DNA of 59,918 bases, taken from positions 1-59,918 of the forward strand of contig CAJUSH010000014.1 in assembly GCA_910589045.1 (NCBI GenBank), in the 5' to 3' direction. Source of the DNA: an uncultured Eubacterium sp. (GTDB lineage Bacteria > Bacillota_A > Clostridia > Lachnospirales > Lachnospiraceae). This document shows positions 22,958 through 31,965 of this stretch, piece by piece. The stretch's first letter is position 1. Every line of letters starts with the position of its first letter. A program made the translations under genes and the position numbers. Under the pieces are notes generated by a model. The model worked only from the letters and a program-made list of their open reading frames with translations. It was not told the origin of the DNA and made no database searches.

Positions 22958-24694
22958 ATGAAGAAAAGGAATGATGTCAGTATCCGCATCAGAATACTTG
23001 GCCCGATTTTGATTATGGTAATCATTATGATTGGTTATCTGGTCGGTTCGATGAATGGTTTTCGTCTGATGAATAACAATGCCGAGCTGCTGAAGGAACA
23101 GGGAATGGAAAAGACGCAGTATTTTGACGAGGTCAATCTTCAGGCACAGATCATGATGAAGCTTGCTTTGGCATACTGTGTGAGCGAAGACGGCTCAGCA
23201 AGGGAGCGTATCTGGAATGAGGTGGACAAGGCAGGAACGGTCATGTCTGAAAATCTTGCCGGCGGTGAGGCGCTGATCATTACGGAAGAGGGAAAGTCGG
23301 CGCTTGCAAATCTGAAGGAAAAGGTTAGCCTGCTGCAAAATTCTCTCTCGGATCTCAAGTCCATGGCGGACAGCAACGATATGCAGGGCGCGATTTTGTT
23401 CGTGAATACGACGCTGACCCAGCAGTCCGGCGATTTTGATGAGGCGGTTGAGCGGCTGCGGGAGATCAACAGCGGGACGCTTGCCTCGGTTATGGCGAAA
23501 GAGGCCAGGACCTATCAGGTGCTTTTATATATCGGAATTACATGCGCGATTGTATTTATCTTTATCTTTTTCTTTACGCTGTCGAGCATTAACCGGAAGG
23601 TTATTAAGCGGCTGTACAGACATATTAAGAAGATGGATGAGATTATCGGAAAGATTGAGCAGGGCCAGGGCGATCTGACGATGCGTCTGACCGTAGCCAG
23701 CCATGATGAGCTGGGACGTCTTGCAACCGACGTGAACCGGTTTTTGGATTTGCTGGAGAAGATCATGCGGAAGATCAACTTAAATTCTCATTCTCTGGCA
23801 GAGATCGTAGACAATGTGACCGAAAAGGCAGACAATTCCAACAGCAATGCCTGTGACGTATCCGCGGTGGCGGAGGAGCTGTCCGCTACGATGGAGGAAG
23901 TGGCAAGTACGGTCACAAATGTAGATGCAAATGCTACCGGTGTCATGGGCGAAATGAGCACGCTGCAGGAAACGACGGACGAGATTTTGAAGTACTCCGA
24001 CGAGATGAAGCAGCGGGCCGACGAGCTGGAGGCATATGCACAGAAGAATAAGGCGGAGACCGGCAAGATGATCGCACCGCTCATCGAAAAAATCCGCGGC
24101 GCGCTGGAAAACAGCAAGAATGTGGAGCGGATCAATGAGCTGACAGACGAGATCCTCTCGATTTCCAGCCAGACAAACCTGCTGTCCTTAAATGCATCGA
24201 TTGAGGCGGCCAGGGCAGGTGAGGCAGGCAGAGGCTTTGCGGTAGTCGCGGATGAGATCCGGCAGCTGGCGGATTCCAGCAAGGAGACGGCAAACAATAT
24301 CCAGGAGATCAACAGCATGGTGCTTGAGCTTGTCCATGAGCTGATCAACAGCTCCAATGAGATTGTGGATTATATGGAGAATACCATTCTTCCGGATTAT
24401 GACAGCTTTGTTTCCTGCGGGCAGCAGTACAGCGAGGATGCGGCACATATCAACGATGAGATGATTACTTACGCGGAGCGCTCCAACGAGATCGTGGAGA
24501 TGGTTTCGAGTATCGCGGATTCCCTGTCCGGCATCACACAGGCAGTTGACGAGGGTGCGAACGGCGTGAGCAGCGTGGCGGAGAGCATACAGATCCTCGT
24601 ATCGGAGATTTCTACTATCAATGTGGAGATGGGGGAAAACAAGGCAATTGCGGGCAGCCTGCAGGAGGAAGCAAGGCGGTTCCATATGGAATAA
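22958..24694 (+). CDS. Methyl-accepting chemotaxis protein
   Basis: A transmembrane chemoreceptor of 578 residues. Membrane helix 1 (about 13-33), a roughly 155-residue helical extracellular sensor domain (four-helix-bundle type), membrane helix 2 (about 188-210), HAMP (about 211-270) and the cytoplasmic signalling helix follow in order. The hairpin tip that binds CheA/CheW is recognisable (ILSISSQTNLLSLNASIEAA, then RAGEAGRGFAVVADEIRQLA, about 398-430). ATG 22958 follows a GTGGAGG site. It is a single gene bounded by its own promoter and the bidirectional terminator at 24733. The ligand cannot be read from sequence. Chemotaxis genes are elsewhere. Confidence 0.93.
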   Translation: MKKRNDVSIRIRILGPILIMVIIMIGYLVGSMNGFRLMNNNAELLKEQGMEKTQYFDEVNLQAQIMMKLALAYCVSEDGSARERIWNEVDKAGTVMSENLAGGEALIITEEGKSALANLKEKVSLLQNSLSDLKSMADSNDMQGAILFVNTTLTQQSGDFDEAVERLREINSGTLASVMAKEARTYQVLLYIGITCAIVFIFIFFFTLSSINRKVIKRLYRHIKKMDEIIGKIEQGQGDLTMRLTVASHDELGRLATDVNRFLDLLEKIMRKINLNSHSLAEIVDNVTEKADNSNSNACDVSAVAEELSATMEEVASTVTNVDANATGVMGEMSTLQETTDEILKYSDEMKQRADELEAYAQKNKAETGKMIAPLIEKIRGALENSKNVERINELTDEILSISSQTNLLSLNASIEAARAGEAGRGFAVVADEIRQLADSSKETANNIQEINSMVLELVHELINSSNEIVDYMENTILPDYDSFVSCGQQYSEDAAHINDEMITYAERSNEIVEMVSSIADSLSGITQAVDEGANGVSSVAESIQILVSEISTINVEMGENKAIAGSLQEEARRFHME

Positions 24695-24732
24695 AAAGAA
24701 ATAAAAAGAAGCGGTAAGGAAATAAACGGTGT

Positions 24733-24762
24733 AAAAAGGGAGGGCGTTGGCCCTCCTTTTTT
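24733..24762. terminator. Bidirectional terminator between the MCP gene and putP
   Basis: GGAGGGC (24739-24745) pairs with GCCCTCC (24750-24756) around GTTG, with AAAAA upstream and TTTTTT downstream. The stem thus ends both convergent transcripts. Confidence 0.9.
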
Positions 24763-24767
24763 AGCTG

Positions 24768-26291
24768 TTATTTTGCGGCTTCGAATTCTTTCATCTGTGC
24801 TTCGTCGGGTGCTTCGGTCAGAAGGCTTACCACGATGATGAACAGGAGCGATACAAAGAATGCGGGGAGCAGCTCGTAAATGTTCCACACGCCGCCGATG
24901 GGACGCACCAGATATTTCCAGAGGAATACACAGGCACCGCCGGAGATCATGCCGGCGAGGGCACCCCATTTGTTGGAGCGCTTCCAGAACAGGGCGCAGA
25001 GCATTACCGCACCGAAGGCACCGCCGAAGCCGGCCCATGCAAAGGATACGATTCCGAAAACGGAGGAATTCGGGTCTCTCGCAAGGACGATACCAAGAAC
25101 CGCGATGACGGCGATGGTTATGCGGGCGACAAAAAGGCTCTGCTTTTCGCTCAGCTTCACATGTAAGAAATCCTGTACGACATTCTGCGAAACGCTGGAT
25201 GCCGCCGCAAGCATCTGGCTGTCCGCGGTGGACATGGTAGCGGCCAGGATACCGGCAAGGATGATACCTGCAAGAATTGCCGTCAAAACACCGTGCCTGC
25301 TGATCAGGCCTGCAATTTTAACGATGATCGTTTCGCTGGAGCTTCCGTCAAGGAAATCCAGTGCGCCGGCGCGGGTCATGCCAAGCCCCACAATACCGAT
25401 GATGATGGCAACCGCCATTGCGATGAATACCCATACGGAGGCGATGCGGCGTGATAAGACAAGCTTATTTTCATCCTCGATCGCCATGAAGCGAAGCAGG
25501 ATGTGGGGCATGCCGAAATAGCCGAAGCCCCATGCCAGGCAGGATGCGATGGAGAGCGCCGTGTAGGGTACCGCGCTGCCGGTGGCTGCGTCGTGCGTTG
25601 CGGTCATTGAAAGATAGCCGGAAAGTGAGGTTGCGTTGTCCATGACGGCATCCCAGCCGCCTGCTGTCGTAATGCCGTAGGTAAGCACGGTTATGAGTGC
25701 GACAGTCATGACAATGCTCTGGATCAGGTCGGTGGTGGATACGGCGCCGAAGCCGCCCATGATGGTATAGCCAACGATGACGAGTGCGGCCACAACCATG
25801 GCAGCAGTGTAGTCTACGCCGAAAAGACTGTTAAACAGCTTTCCGCATGCCGCAAACCCGGATGCGGTATAGGGAATAAAAAAGATAATAATCACGAGAG
25901 CCGCAAGGGCGTTGAGCGTATTGCTCCGGTCGTGGTAGCGCTTGGAGAAAAACTCGGGTACGGTGATCGCGCCGATATTCTGGGAGTAGCGGCGCAGCCT
26001 GCGGGAGACAAAATACCAGTTGAGCCATGTGCCGATGCCAAGTCCGATGGCCGTCCACGCGGCATCCGCCACACCGGTGAGATAGGCGAGACCGGGCAGC
26101 CCCATCAAAAGCCAGCTGCTCATGTCGCTGGCCTCGGCGCTCATGGCAGTGACGAGAGGCCCCATTTTTCGGCCGCCCAGATAAAAGTCCTCGGAATTGC
26201 TGGTCTTTTTGCTGAAGCGAAAGCCGATGACAAGCATAAGCAGCAGATAGATGACAATCGCCGTGACAATAAAGAAATTTGTCGTGTTCAT
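24768..26291 (-). CDS. putP: Sodium/solute symporter, PutP (sodium/proline) type
   Basis: A Na+-coupled importer of the SSF family with about 13 membrane helices and 507 residues. PutP-like blocks are GFRFSKKTSNSEDFYLGGRK, the SAEASDMSSWLLMGLPG loop, the VPEFFSKRYHDRSN stretch and the Na+-site helix AATMSTADSQMLAAASS. Proline is the likely substrate from the overall resemblance, but related symporters take other solutes. ATG 26291 is 8 bases from AGGAGG (26305-26300); the ATG at 26297 is too close to that site. It is monocistronic with its own probable promoter. Confidence 0.88.
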   Translation of the reverse strand: MNTTNFFIVTAIVIYLLLMLVIGFRFSKKTSNSEDFYLGGRKMGPLVTAMSAEASDMSSWLLMGLPGLAYLTGVADAAWTAIGLGIGTWLNWYFVSRRLRRYSQNIGAITVPEFFSKRYHDRSNTLNALAALVIIIFFIPYTASGFAACGKLFNSLFGVDYTAAMVVAALVIVGYTIMGGFGAVSTTDLIQSIVMTVALITVLTYGITTAGGWDAVMDNATSLSGYLSMTATHDAATGSAVPYTALSIASCLAWGFGYFGMPHILLRFMAIEDENKLVLSRRIASVWVFIAMAVAIIIGIVGLGMTRAGALDFLDGSSSETIIVKIAGLISRHGVLTAILAGIILAGILAATMSTADSQMLAAASSVSQNVVQDFLHVKLSEKQSLFVARITIAVIAVLGIVLARDPNSSVFGIVSFAWAGFGGAFGAVMLCALFWKRSNKWGALAGMISGGACVFLWKYLVRPIGGVWNIYELLPAFFVSLLFIIVVSLLTEAPDEAQMKEFEAAK

Positions 26292-26395
26292 TTTCATATC
26301 CTCCTGTTTCCAAGGCAGCGCCCGCCACGCTTTCGCACACGGGCATTTGCCCTTTACTCTGTTATGTTAAAGTGAAAAACATACTATCGCGAACC

Positions 26396-26424
26396 ATTTT
26401 ATCATGATTTCACCGAAAGGTAAA
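26396..26424 (-). promoter_or_regulatory. Probable putP promoter
   Basis: On the minus strand TTTACC (26424-26419), a 17-bp spacer and TAAAAT (26401-26396) lie about 105 bases ahead of the putP start. It is back to back with the metal-operon promoter. Confidence 0.45.
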
Positions 26425-26443
26425 CTAATTTTCGAAATAAGTG

Positions 26444-26496
26444 TTGACAGATCAGCGATGCGGCGATATTATGAAAATATGAACAGTTATTCATAT
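26444..26496 (+). promoter_or_regulatory. Promoter and ArsR/SmtB-type operator of the metal operon
   Basis: A consensus-like promoter: TTGACA (26444-26449), exactly 17 bp, TATTAT (26467-26472). Five bases past the -10 begins ATATGAA (26477-26483) - CAGTTA - TTCATAT (26490-26496), a 20-bp imperfect palindrome of the type bound by CadC/SmtB repressors. It covers the likely transcription start, so the repressor encoded 51 bases downstream would block initiation until metal binds. Confidence 0.85.
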
Positions 26497-26546
26497 ATCG
26501 AAACATCCATTGCGCGGTGTATTAAAACGGAAGGGCAGGTAACAGA

Positions 26547-26906
26547 ATGGCAATCAATGACGTAGAAATATGCGAGGATAATTGTATTCACATGGACCGC
26601 CTGGAGAAGGTGCGGGAGAAGCTTCCGGATGTGGATGAGCTGTATGATCTGGCGGAGCTTTTCAAGGTGTTCGGAGATTCCACTCGGATACGCATTTTAT
26701 ATGTGCTGTTCCAGTCGGAGCTGTGTGTCTGTGATCTGGCAGAGGTGCTTGGAATGACGCAGTCCGCAGTGTCCCACCAGCTGAAAATTTTAAAACAGGC
26801 GAAGCTGGTGACCGGCCGGAGGGAGGGAAAGTCCGTATTTTATGCACTGGCGGATGACCATGTGCGCTCGATCATCGATCAGGGCAAGGAGCATGTTGAC
26901 GAGTGA
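26547..26906 (+). CDS. ArsR/SmtB-family metal sensor repressor, CadC-like
   Basis: A 119-residue winged-helix repressor released from DNA by Cd, Pb or Zn. Metal ligands match the CadC alpha3N site: N-terminal Cys9 and Cys13 (EICEDNCIH) plus Cys60 and Cys62 (ELCVCDLAEVLGM), equivalent to C7, C11, C58 and C60 of CadC. The recognition helix is QSAVSHQLKILKQAKLV, followed by the RREGKSVFYAL wing. The C-terminal helix DDHVRSIIDQGKEHVDE carries the Asp/His/His/Glu set of the alpha5 Zn site. ATG 26547 follows GGAAGGGCAGG. It leads the operon with the HMA protein and the P-type ATPase. Confidence 0.92.
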   Translation: MAINDVEICEDNCIHMDRLEKVREKLPDVDELYDLAELFKVFGDSTRIRILYVLFQSELCVCDLAEVLGMTQSAVSHQLKILKQAKLVTGRREGKSVFYALADDHVRSIIDQGKEHVDE

Positions 26907-27019
26907 GGGCAGGATGACAGCATGACAGCGGAAGCCTGTGAAGAGTACGTTTCGCTGCGGATGCGGTTTGGCCCGGCTCCAAACAAACATATAATATTTT
27001 AAGGAAGGAGAACAACCAA

Positions 27020-27238
27020 ATGAAGAAGAAATTTAAGCTGGAGGATCTGGATTGCGCAAACTGCGCGGCGAAAATGGAGGAGGCCATTCAGAAGATCGAC
27101 GGTGTGAATGCGGCAAGCGTGAGCTTTATGAACCAGAAGCTGATCATCGATGCGGCGGACGACCGCTTTGACACGATCATGGAAGAGGTCGTGCGGGTGT
27201 GTGCGAAGGTTGAGCCTGACACGAAAATACTTATGTAG
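27020..27238 (+). CDS. Heavy-metal-associated (HMA) domain protein
   Basis: A 72-residue ferredoxin-like HMA domain: LEDLDCANCAAKMEEAIQKI places the metal-binding pair at C13 and C16 (CxxC), followed by IDGVNAASVSF and a tail VRVCAKVEPDTKILM. It closely resembles the N-terminal domain normally fused to CadA/ZntA ATPases, which the ATPase downstream lacks. A strong AAGGAGG-like site precedes ATG 27020. It probably delivers metal to the ATPase or senses load. A stem-loop follows in the gap to the next gene. Confidence 0.88.
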   Translation: MKKKFKLEDLDCANCAAKMEEAIQKIDGVNAASVSFMNQKLIIDAADDRFDTIMEEVVRVCAKVEPDTKILM

Positions 27239-27247
27239 CAGCAATCT

Positions 27248-27288
27248 GACCCGTTCCGTCTGAAAATGGTTCGGGTCGTTTTGCGTTT
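27248..27288 (+). terminator. Intercistronic hairpin between the HMA gene and cadA (possible attenuator)
   Basis: GACCCG (27248-27253) pairs with CGGGTC (27272-27277) across a loop of 18 bases containing two further possible C-G pairs. GTTTTGCGTTTATGTTTTG follows. The stem is short, so partial termination or mRNA protection, giving more HMA protein than ATPase, is likelier than a full stop. Confidence 0.45.
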
Positions 27289-27318
27289 ATGTTTTGATAG
27301 ATGGAGGATTTTTTGATT

Positions 27319-29211
27319 ATGACAAAGAAACAAAAACGGATGGTGCGGCGTATCGCGGCGGCTTTTCTGATGCTGGTGCTGATCATTGCCGCGGAGCATA
27401 CCGGGATTTCGGAGCGCATACGGCCGCAGATCCTGCTTGCGGTGATCTGCCTTGTCCCGTATCTGGTGATCGGCTATGACATTTTATATAAAGCGGCGCG
27501 GAATATCCGCAACGGCCAGGTGTTTGACGAGAACTTTCTCATGATGCTGGCGACGTTCGGTGCCTTTGGCGTGGGCGAATATTCCGAAGCAGTGGCGGTT
27601 ATGCTGTTTTATCAGGTGGGAGAGCTGTTTCAGGGCTATGCGGTGGATAAATCCCGGAAGTCCATCTCGGCTATGATGGATATTTGCCCGGAATACGCAA
27701 ATGTAGAAACGGACGGGGTGCTCGCGCAGGTTGATCCGGATGAAGTAGCGCCCGGTACGGTGATTGTGATAAAGCCCGGAGAGCGTATTCCGCTGGACGG
27801 TGTTGTGGTGGAGGGCGCGTCCATGATCGATACGGCGGCTCTGACCGGGGAGTCCGTGCCCCGCAGGGCGGGCGTGGGTGACGATATCATCAGCGGATGC
27901 GTGAATGGCAGCGGGACGCTGAAGGTGCGCACGACGAAAGAGTTTGACGACTCCACCGTTGCGCGGATTTTGGAGCTGGTGGAAAATGCAAGCAGCAAGA
28001 AGGCACATGTTGAAAATTTTATTACCCGTTTTGCAAGGTACTATACGCCGATCGTGACCATCGGCGCGGCGTTTCTGGCAGTGATACCGCCCCTCGTGCT
28101 TGGACTGGGCGGGGCAGGCAGCTTTGGTGCCCTGTTTGGGACGTGGGTATACCGCGCGTGTACCTTTCTTGTCATCTCGTGTCCCTGTGCGCTTGTGATC
28201 TCCGTGCCGCTGGGCTTTTTCGGCGGAATCGGTGCGGCCTCGCGGATCGGCGTGCTCGTGAAGGGGAGCAATTATCTGGAAGCGCTGGCAGAGATGGATA
28301 CCATCGTGTTTGACAAGACCGGAACGCTGACGAAGGGCGAGTTTAAGGTGTCGAAAATCATGCCGGAGCAGATTGAAGCGGAGCCGCTTTTGGAGCTGGC
28401 GGCGCTGGGCGAGGGATATTCCACCCACCCCATCGCAGCATCCATCCGGGAGGCATACGGCAGGGCTCCGGATATGGAACGGGTGCAGGATACGAAGGAA
28501 ATCTCCGGGTATGGCATCGGGACACGGATCGATGGAAAAGAAGTTCATATCGGCAATGCGAAACTCATGGAATCTTTGAAAATTCCCTTTACAAAATGCG
28601 AAAGTGCGGGTACAGTAGTGTATGTAGCGTTGGAGCATAAATTTGCGGGAACGATTGTGATCGACGATACGATCAAGGAGGGTGCGGCGCAGGCGCTTGC
28701 TTCCATGAAGCGTGTCGGCGTGCGCAGGACGGTGATGCTCACCGGAGACCGCAAGGAAGCGGCCGAGGCGGTCGCACGGGAGCTGGGCCTTGACGAGGTG
28801 CACTACGAGCTTTTGCCGGCAGACAAGGTGGCAAAGGTGGAGGCGCTTTTGAATACCCGGCAGCCGAAAGCAAAGCTGGCTTTTGTCGGTGACGGGATCA
28901 ACGACGCGCCGGTGCTCACCAGGGCGGATATCGGTATCGCTATGGGTAGCATGGGCAGCGACGCAGCGATTGAGGCGGCGGATGTGGTGCTGATGGATGA
29001 CGATGTGCGAAAGATCGCGTCGGTTGTGCGCATTGCGCGGAAAACACTCGGCATCGTCAAGCAGAACATCGTCTTTGCACTGACGGTGAAAATTGCGGTG
29101 CTTGTCCTCGGAGCGCTCGGCTTTGCCAACATGTGGGCGGCCGTGTTTGCGGATGTGGGCGTATCGGTTCTCGCGATTCTGAATGCTATGCGCGCGCTGC
29201 GTGAGAGCTGA
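27319..29211 (+). CDS. cadA: P1B-type Cd2+/Zn2+/Pb2+ exporting ATPase
   Basis: A 630-residue heavy-metal pump that exports Cd/Zn/Pb using ATP. The transmembrane metal site CPC is at residues 288-290 (ISCPCALVISVPLG), the phosphorylated Asp332 is in FDKTGTLTKGE, the HP motif is in YSTHPIAASI, and GDGINDAP starts at 524. P1B-2 specificity is indicated by the Lys in QNIVFALTVK (helix 7) and the Asp in AVFADVGVSVL (helix 8). The usual N-terminal HMA domain is absent; the equivalent domain is the separate gene just upstream. ATG 27319 is preferred (GGAGGA 11 bases ahead); ATG 27301 overlaps that site. Confidence 0.93.
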   Translation: MTKKQKRMVRRIAAAFLMLVLIIAAEHTGISERIRPQILLAVICLVPYLVIGYDILYKAARNIRNGQVFDENFLMMLATFGAFGVGEYSEAVAVMLFYQVGELFQGYAVDKSRKSISAMMDICPEYANVETDGVLAQVDPDEVAPGTVIVIKPGERIPLDGVVVEGASMIDTAALTGESVPRRAGVGDDIISGCVNGSGTLKVRTTKEFDDSTVARILELVENASSKKAHVENFITRFARYYTPIVTIGAAFLAVIPPLVLGLGGAGSFGALFGTWVYRACTFLVISCPCALVISVPLGFFGGIGAASRIGVLVKGSNYLEALAEMDTIVFDKTGTLTKGEFKVSKIMPEQIEAEPLLELAALGEGYSTHPIAASIREAYGRAPDMERVQDTKEISGYGIGTRIDGKEVHIGNAKLMESLKIPFTKCESAGTVVYVALEHKFAGTIVIDDTIKEGAAQALASMKRVGVRRTVMLTGDRKEAAEAVARELGLDEVHYELLPADKVAKVEALLNTRQPKAKLAFVGDGINDAPVLTRADIGIAMGSMGSDAAIEAADVVLMDDDVRKIASVVRIARKTLGIVKQNIVFALTVKIAVLVLGALGFANMWAAVFADVGVSVLAILNAMRALRES

Positions 29212-29276
29212 GTGTATGCGGCTGCATAAAGGGATATGCTGCTGCAAAGTTTGTCGCGAATACGGAGCGGAAAATG

Positions 29277-29312
29277 AAAAAAGGAACCTCGCATGGCGGA
29301 GCTCCTTTTTTC
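29277..29312 (+). terminator. Terminator after cadA
   Basis: AAAAAAGGA pairs with TCCTTTTTT across an inner CCTCGC/GCGGAG stem (29277-29312). It lies 65 bases past the cadA stop and is symmetric in A and T. Confidence 0.8.
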
Positions 29313-29419
29313 TCACGCAGATCGGGTGATTTCGCCGCATTTTCGATACGATAATAACAGTGATGTATACGTTCGGCTGCATGACAGCGCGCAGACAAAT
29401 TTAACTTGGGAGGTGTGCT

Positions 29420-30802
29420 ATGAATTTCAGGGAAAAATTTATCGGAGACAGGAAATTTTATGCGATGGTGCTGGCGGTGGCTGTGCCGATCATGCTGCAG
29501 AACGGTCTGACAAATGTGGTCAGCCTGCTCGATAACATGATGGTGGGGCGTGTCGGGACCGACCAGATGTCCGGGGTCTCCATTGTCAATCAGTTGATGT
29601 TTATTGTAAATTTAAGCATGTTCGGCGGTATGGCAGGCGCCGGCATTTTTACGGCACAATATTTTGGCAAAAAGGACGAGAAGGGTGTTCAGGATATTTT
29701 CCGCATCAAGTTTATCATTGGTCTGGTGCTGGCGGCTGCAGGCATTTTCGTTTTCTGGTTTTGGGACGAGCCGCTCATCGGGATGTTTCTGCATGAGGGG
29801 GATGCCTCCTTGAGCATTGCGTCCACAATGGAGTATGCAAAGGCTTATCTGAAGATCATGCTCATCGGCCTTGTGCCCTTTTCTGTCTCCCAGTGTGTTT
29901 CGAGCACGCTGCGGGAATGCTCGCAGACCGTAGCTCCGCTGATCGCCAGCATGGCGGCGGTCGTTGTGGATCTCGTGTTTAATTACATACTGATTTTCGG
30001 AAAGCTTGGTGCGCCGGTGATGGGCGTGGAGGGCGCCGCCGTCGCGACGGTTATGTCCCGGTTTGTGGAGGCTGCTTTTCTGATAGCCTGGTCGTGGAGG
30101 AAAAAGGCGCAGTACGGCTTTATTACCGGGCTTTTGTCGCGGACAAGGATAGAGGGTGTGCTGTGGCGCCAGTCCATCGCGAAGGGGCTGCCGCTGCTCA
30201 TCAACGAATTTCTGTGGTCGCTGGGTGTGACGATGCAGGTGCAGTGCTATTCCACCCGGGGCCTGGAGGTAGTGGCAGGCTTAAATATCTGCAATACCCT
30301 GAGCAATGTGTTCAACATCGCATTGATGGCTATGGGAAATGCGGTGGCGATTATCGTCGGACAGCTGCTAGGCGCCGGAAGGATGAAGGAGGCCCGGGAT
30401 ACGGATACAAAGCTGATTTTTTTCTCTACCTCGATGTGTGTCGTGATCGGCGCCCTGCTGGCGCTGGTGGCGCCGGTATTTCCGCAGTTTTATAATACTA
30501 CGCCTGTTGTGCAGCACATCGCTACCCGTTTTCTGTGGGTGATTGCGTGCATCATGCCGTTTCATTCCTTTACGAATGCGTCCTATTTTACGCTGCGCTC
30601 GGGCGGAAAGACAGGCATCACCTTCGTGTTTGACAGCATGTTTATGTGGTGCATCGTGGTGCCCCTGGCGTTTGTGCTTTCACGGTTTACAACGATTGCG
30701 GTGGTTCCCATGTTCATGCTGGTACAGAGTATGGAGATTTTCAAGTCCGTCATCGGATTTGTGCTCGTGAAAAAGGGGGTGTGGATGCAGAATCTGGTGT
30801 AA
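29420..30802 (+). CDS. MATE-family efflux transporter
   Basis: A 460-residue cation-coupled multidrug/metabolite exporter with 12 membrane helices in two halves. Typical MATE sequence is seen at VPIMLQNGLTNVVSLLDNMM, VNQLMFIVNLSMFGGMAGAG, YLKIMLIGLVPFSVSQCVSS and MGNAVAIIVGQLLGAGRMKE. ATG 29420 follows GGGAGGTG. It is single, between the cadA terminator and the exchanger gene. The substrate is unknown; nothing links it to the metal operon apart from position. Confidence 0.9.
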   Translation: MNFREKFIGDRKFYAMVLAVAVPIMLQNGLTNVVSLLDNMMVGRVGTDQMSGVSIVNQLMFIVNLSMFGGMAGAGIFTAQYFGKKDEKGVQDIFRIKFIIGLVLAAAGIFVFWFWDEPLIGMFLHEGDASLSIASTMEYAKAYLKIMLIGLVPFSVSQCVSSTLRECSQTVAPLIASMAAVVVDLVFNYILIFGKLGAPVMGVEGAAVATVMSRFVEAAFLIAWSWRKKAQYGFITGLLSRTRIEGVLWRQSIAKGLPLLINEFLWSLGVTMQVQCYSTRGLEVVAGLNICNTLSNVFNIALMAMGNAVAIIVGQLLGAGRMKEARDTDTKLIFFSTSMCVVIGALLALVAPVFPQFYNTTPVVQHIATRFLWVIACIMPFHSFTNASYFTLRSGGKTGITFVFDSMFMWCIVVPLAFVLSRFTTIAVVPMFMLVQSMEIFKSVIGFVLVKKGVWMQNLV

Positions 30803-31025
30803 GGCGTCCGGGCGCTGCGGCCCGCTTTGTGACCGGCAGAATATACACGTTCTTGCAGACCTTGCGGCAGGTGCAGGGTTCTGGGCTGAATGGTTATATT
30901 TGTGCAAATTATCATGGCAAAATATGTTGTGGAATACGGGAAAGTCGGGTATAGTTATTGTTAGTATAGAAAATATCCTTTGGGCGGCTGTCGGGTACGC
31001 CGGGGGAAAAGAGGTGAAAATTCAG

Positions 31026-31952
31026 ATGCTTATCGAGCTGGTGCTTTTGGTGATCGGGTTTGTTATGCTTATCAAGGGCGCGGATATTTTTGTGGATGGT
31101 GCGGCCGGTATCGCGGCAAGGTTCGGCATTTCTCAGCTTGTGATCGGGCTGACAATCGTCGCCATGGGAACGAGCGCGCCGGAGGCGGCGGTCAGTATTG
31201 CGGCGGCATTTAAGGGGACTGCGGATATCACGATCGGAAATGTAGTAGGCAGTAATATCATGAATATTCTGGTGATTTTGGGTGTGACGGCGGTCATTGC
31301 GGCGTTAGACATCCAGCAGTCTACCGTGCGCTATGAGCTTCCGTTTGTCATGGCAGTGACTCTGGCAATGCTGGCGATGGGCGGAGTGGATAAACGTGTG
31401 GGACGCATGGACGGCGTGATTTTGTGGGCGCTGTTTGTTGCGTATCTGGTTTATCTGTTTATCATGGCAATGCGCAATAAGGAGGAGGAACCGGCACAGA
31501 CGGGCAGACCGGTGTGGCTGCTTATCGTATTTGTGATCCTCGGCGCGGTGCTGATTGTTGCCGGCGCGGATGTGAGTGTGGATGCCGCGTCGGAAATTGC
31601 GCGGATGATCGGATTAAGCGAGCGCTTCATCGGCCTGACGATCGTGGCGTTCGGAACGAGCCTGCCGGAGCTGTGCACCTCCGTGGTGGCGGCAAAGAAG
31701 GGTAAGGCTGATCTGGCGATCGGAAATATTGTGGGAAGCAATATTTTTAATATTCTGTTTGTGGTGGGGACGACGGCACTGATCGTTCCGGTGCCCTTTA
31801 ACCCTGCGTTTATCATCGATACGGCAGTGGCGGCAGGCGCGGCTCTTCTGCTGTGGCTGTGCGTGCTGCCGAAGAAAAAGCTGACGCGTCCGGGCGGTAT
31901 TTTGATGCTGGGGTGCTATGCTGCATATTTCGTATATTTAATGATAAAGTAG
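31026..31952 (+). CDS. Calcium/sodium antiporter (YrbG/CaCA family)
   Basis: A 308-residue membrane exchanger of the CaCA superfamily. The two inverted alpha-repeats that form the ion path are evident: GTSAPEAAVSIAAAFKG with GNVVGSNIMNILVILG, and GTSLPELCTSVVAAKKG with GNIVGSNIFNILFVVG. About ten helices. ATG 31026 follows AGAGGTG (31009-31015); longer readings upstream lack a site. The next gene begins 13 bases after the stop and may be co-transcribed. Whether it moves Ca2+ or another divalent ion is not decidable here. Confidence 0.9.
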   Translation: MLIELVLLVIGFVMLIKGADIFVDGAAGIAARFGISQLVIGLTIVAMGTSAPEAAVSIAAAFKGTADITIGNVVGSNIMNILVILGVTAVIAALDIQQSTVRYELPFVMAVTLAMLAMGGVDKRVGRMDGVILWALFVAYLVYLFIMAMRNKEEEPAQTGRPVWLLIVFVILGAVLIVAGADVSVDAASEIARMIGLSERFIGLTIVAFGTSLPELCTSVVAAKKGKADLAIGNIVGSNIFNILFVVGTTALIVPVPFNPAFIIDTAVAAGAALLLWLCVLPKKKLTRPGGILMLGCYAAYFVYLMIK

Positions 31953-31965
31953 AGGTTACGAAAAA

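Noticed and set aside
27484..29382. 632-codon open frame opposite cadA
   Set aside because: Long only because of codon bias in cadA; rich in His and Arg, with no recognisable domain or ribosome site.
30803..31025. Metal riboswitch ahead of the Na+/Ca2+ exchanger
   Set aside because: Short stems near 30853-30880 do not resemble the yybP-ykoY or M-box cores I know, so no call was made.
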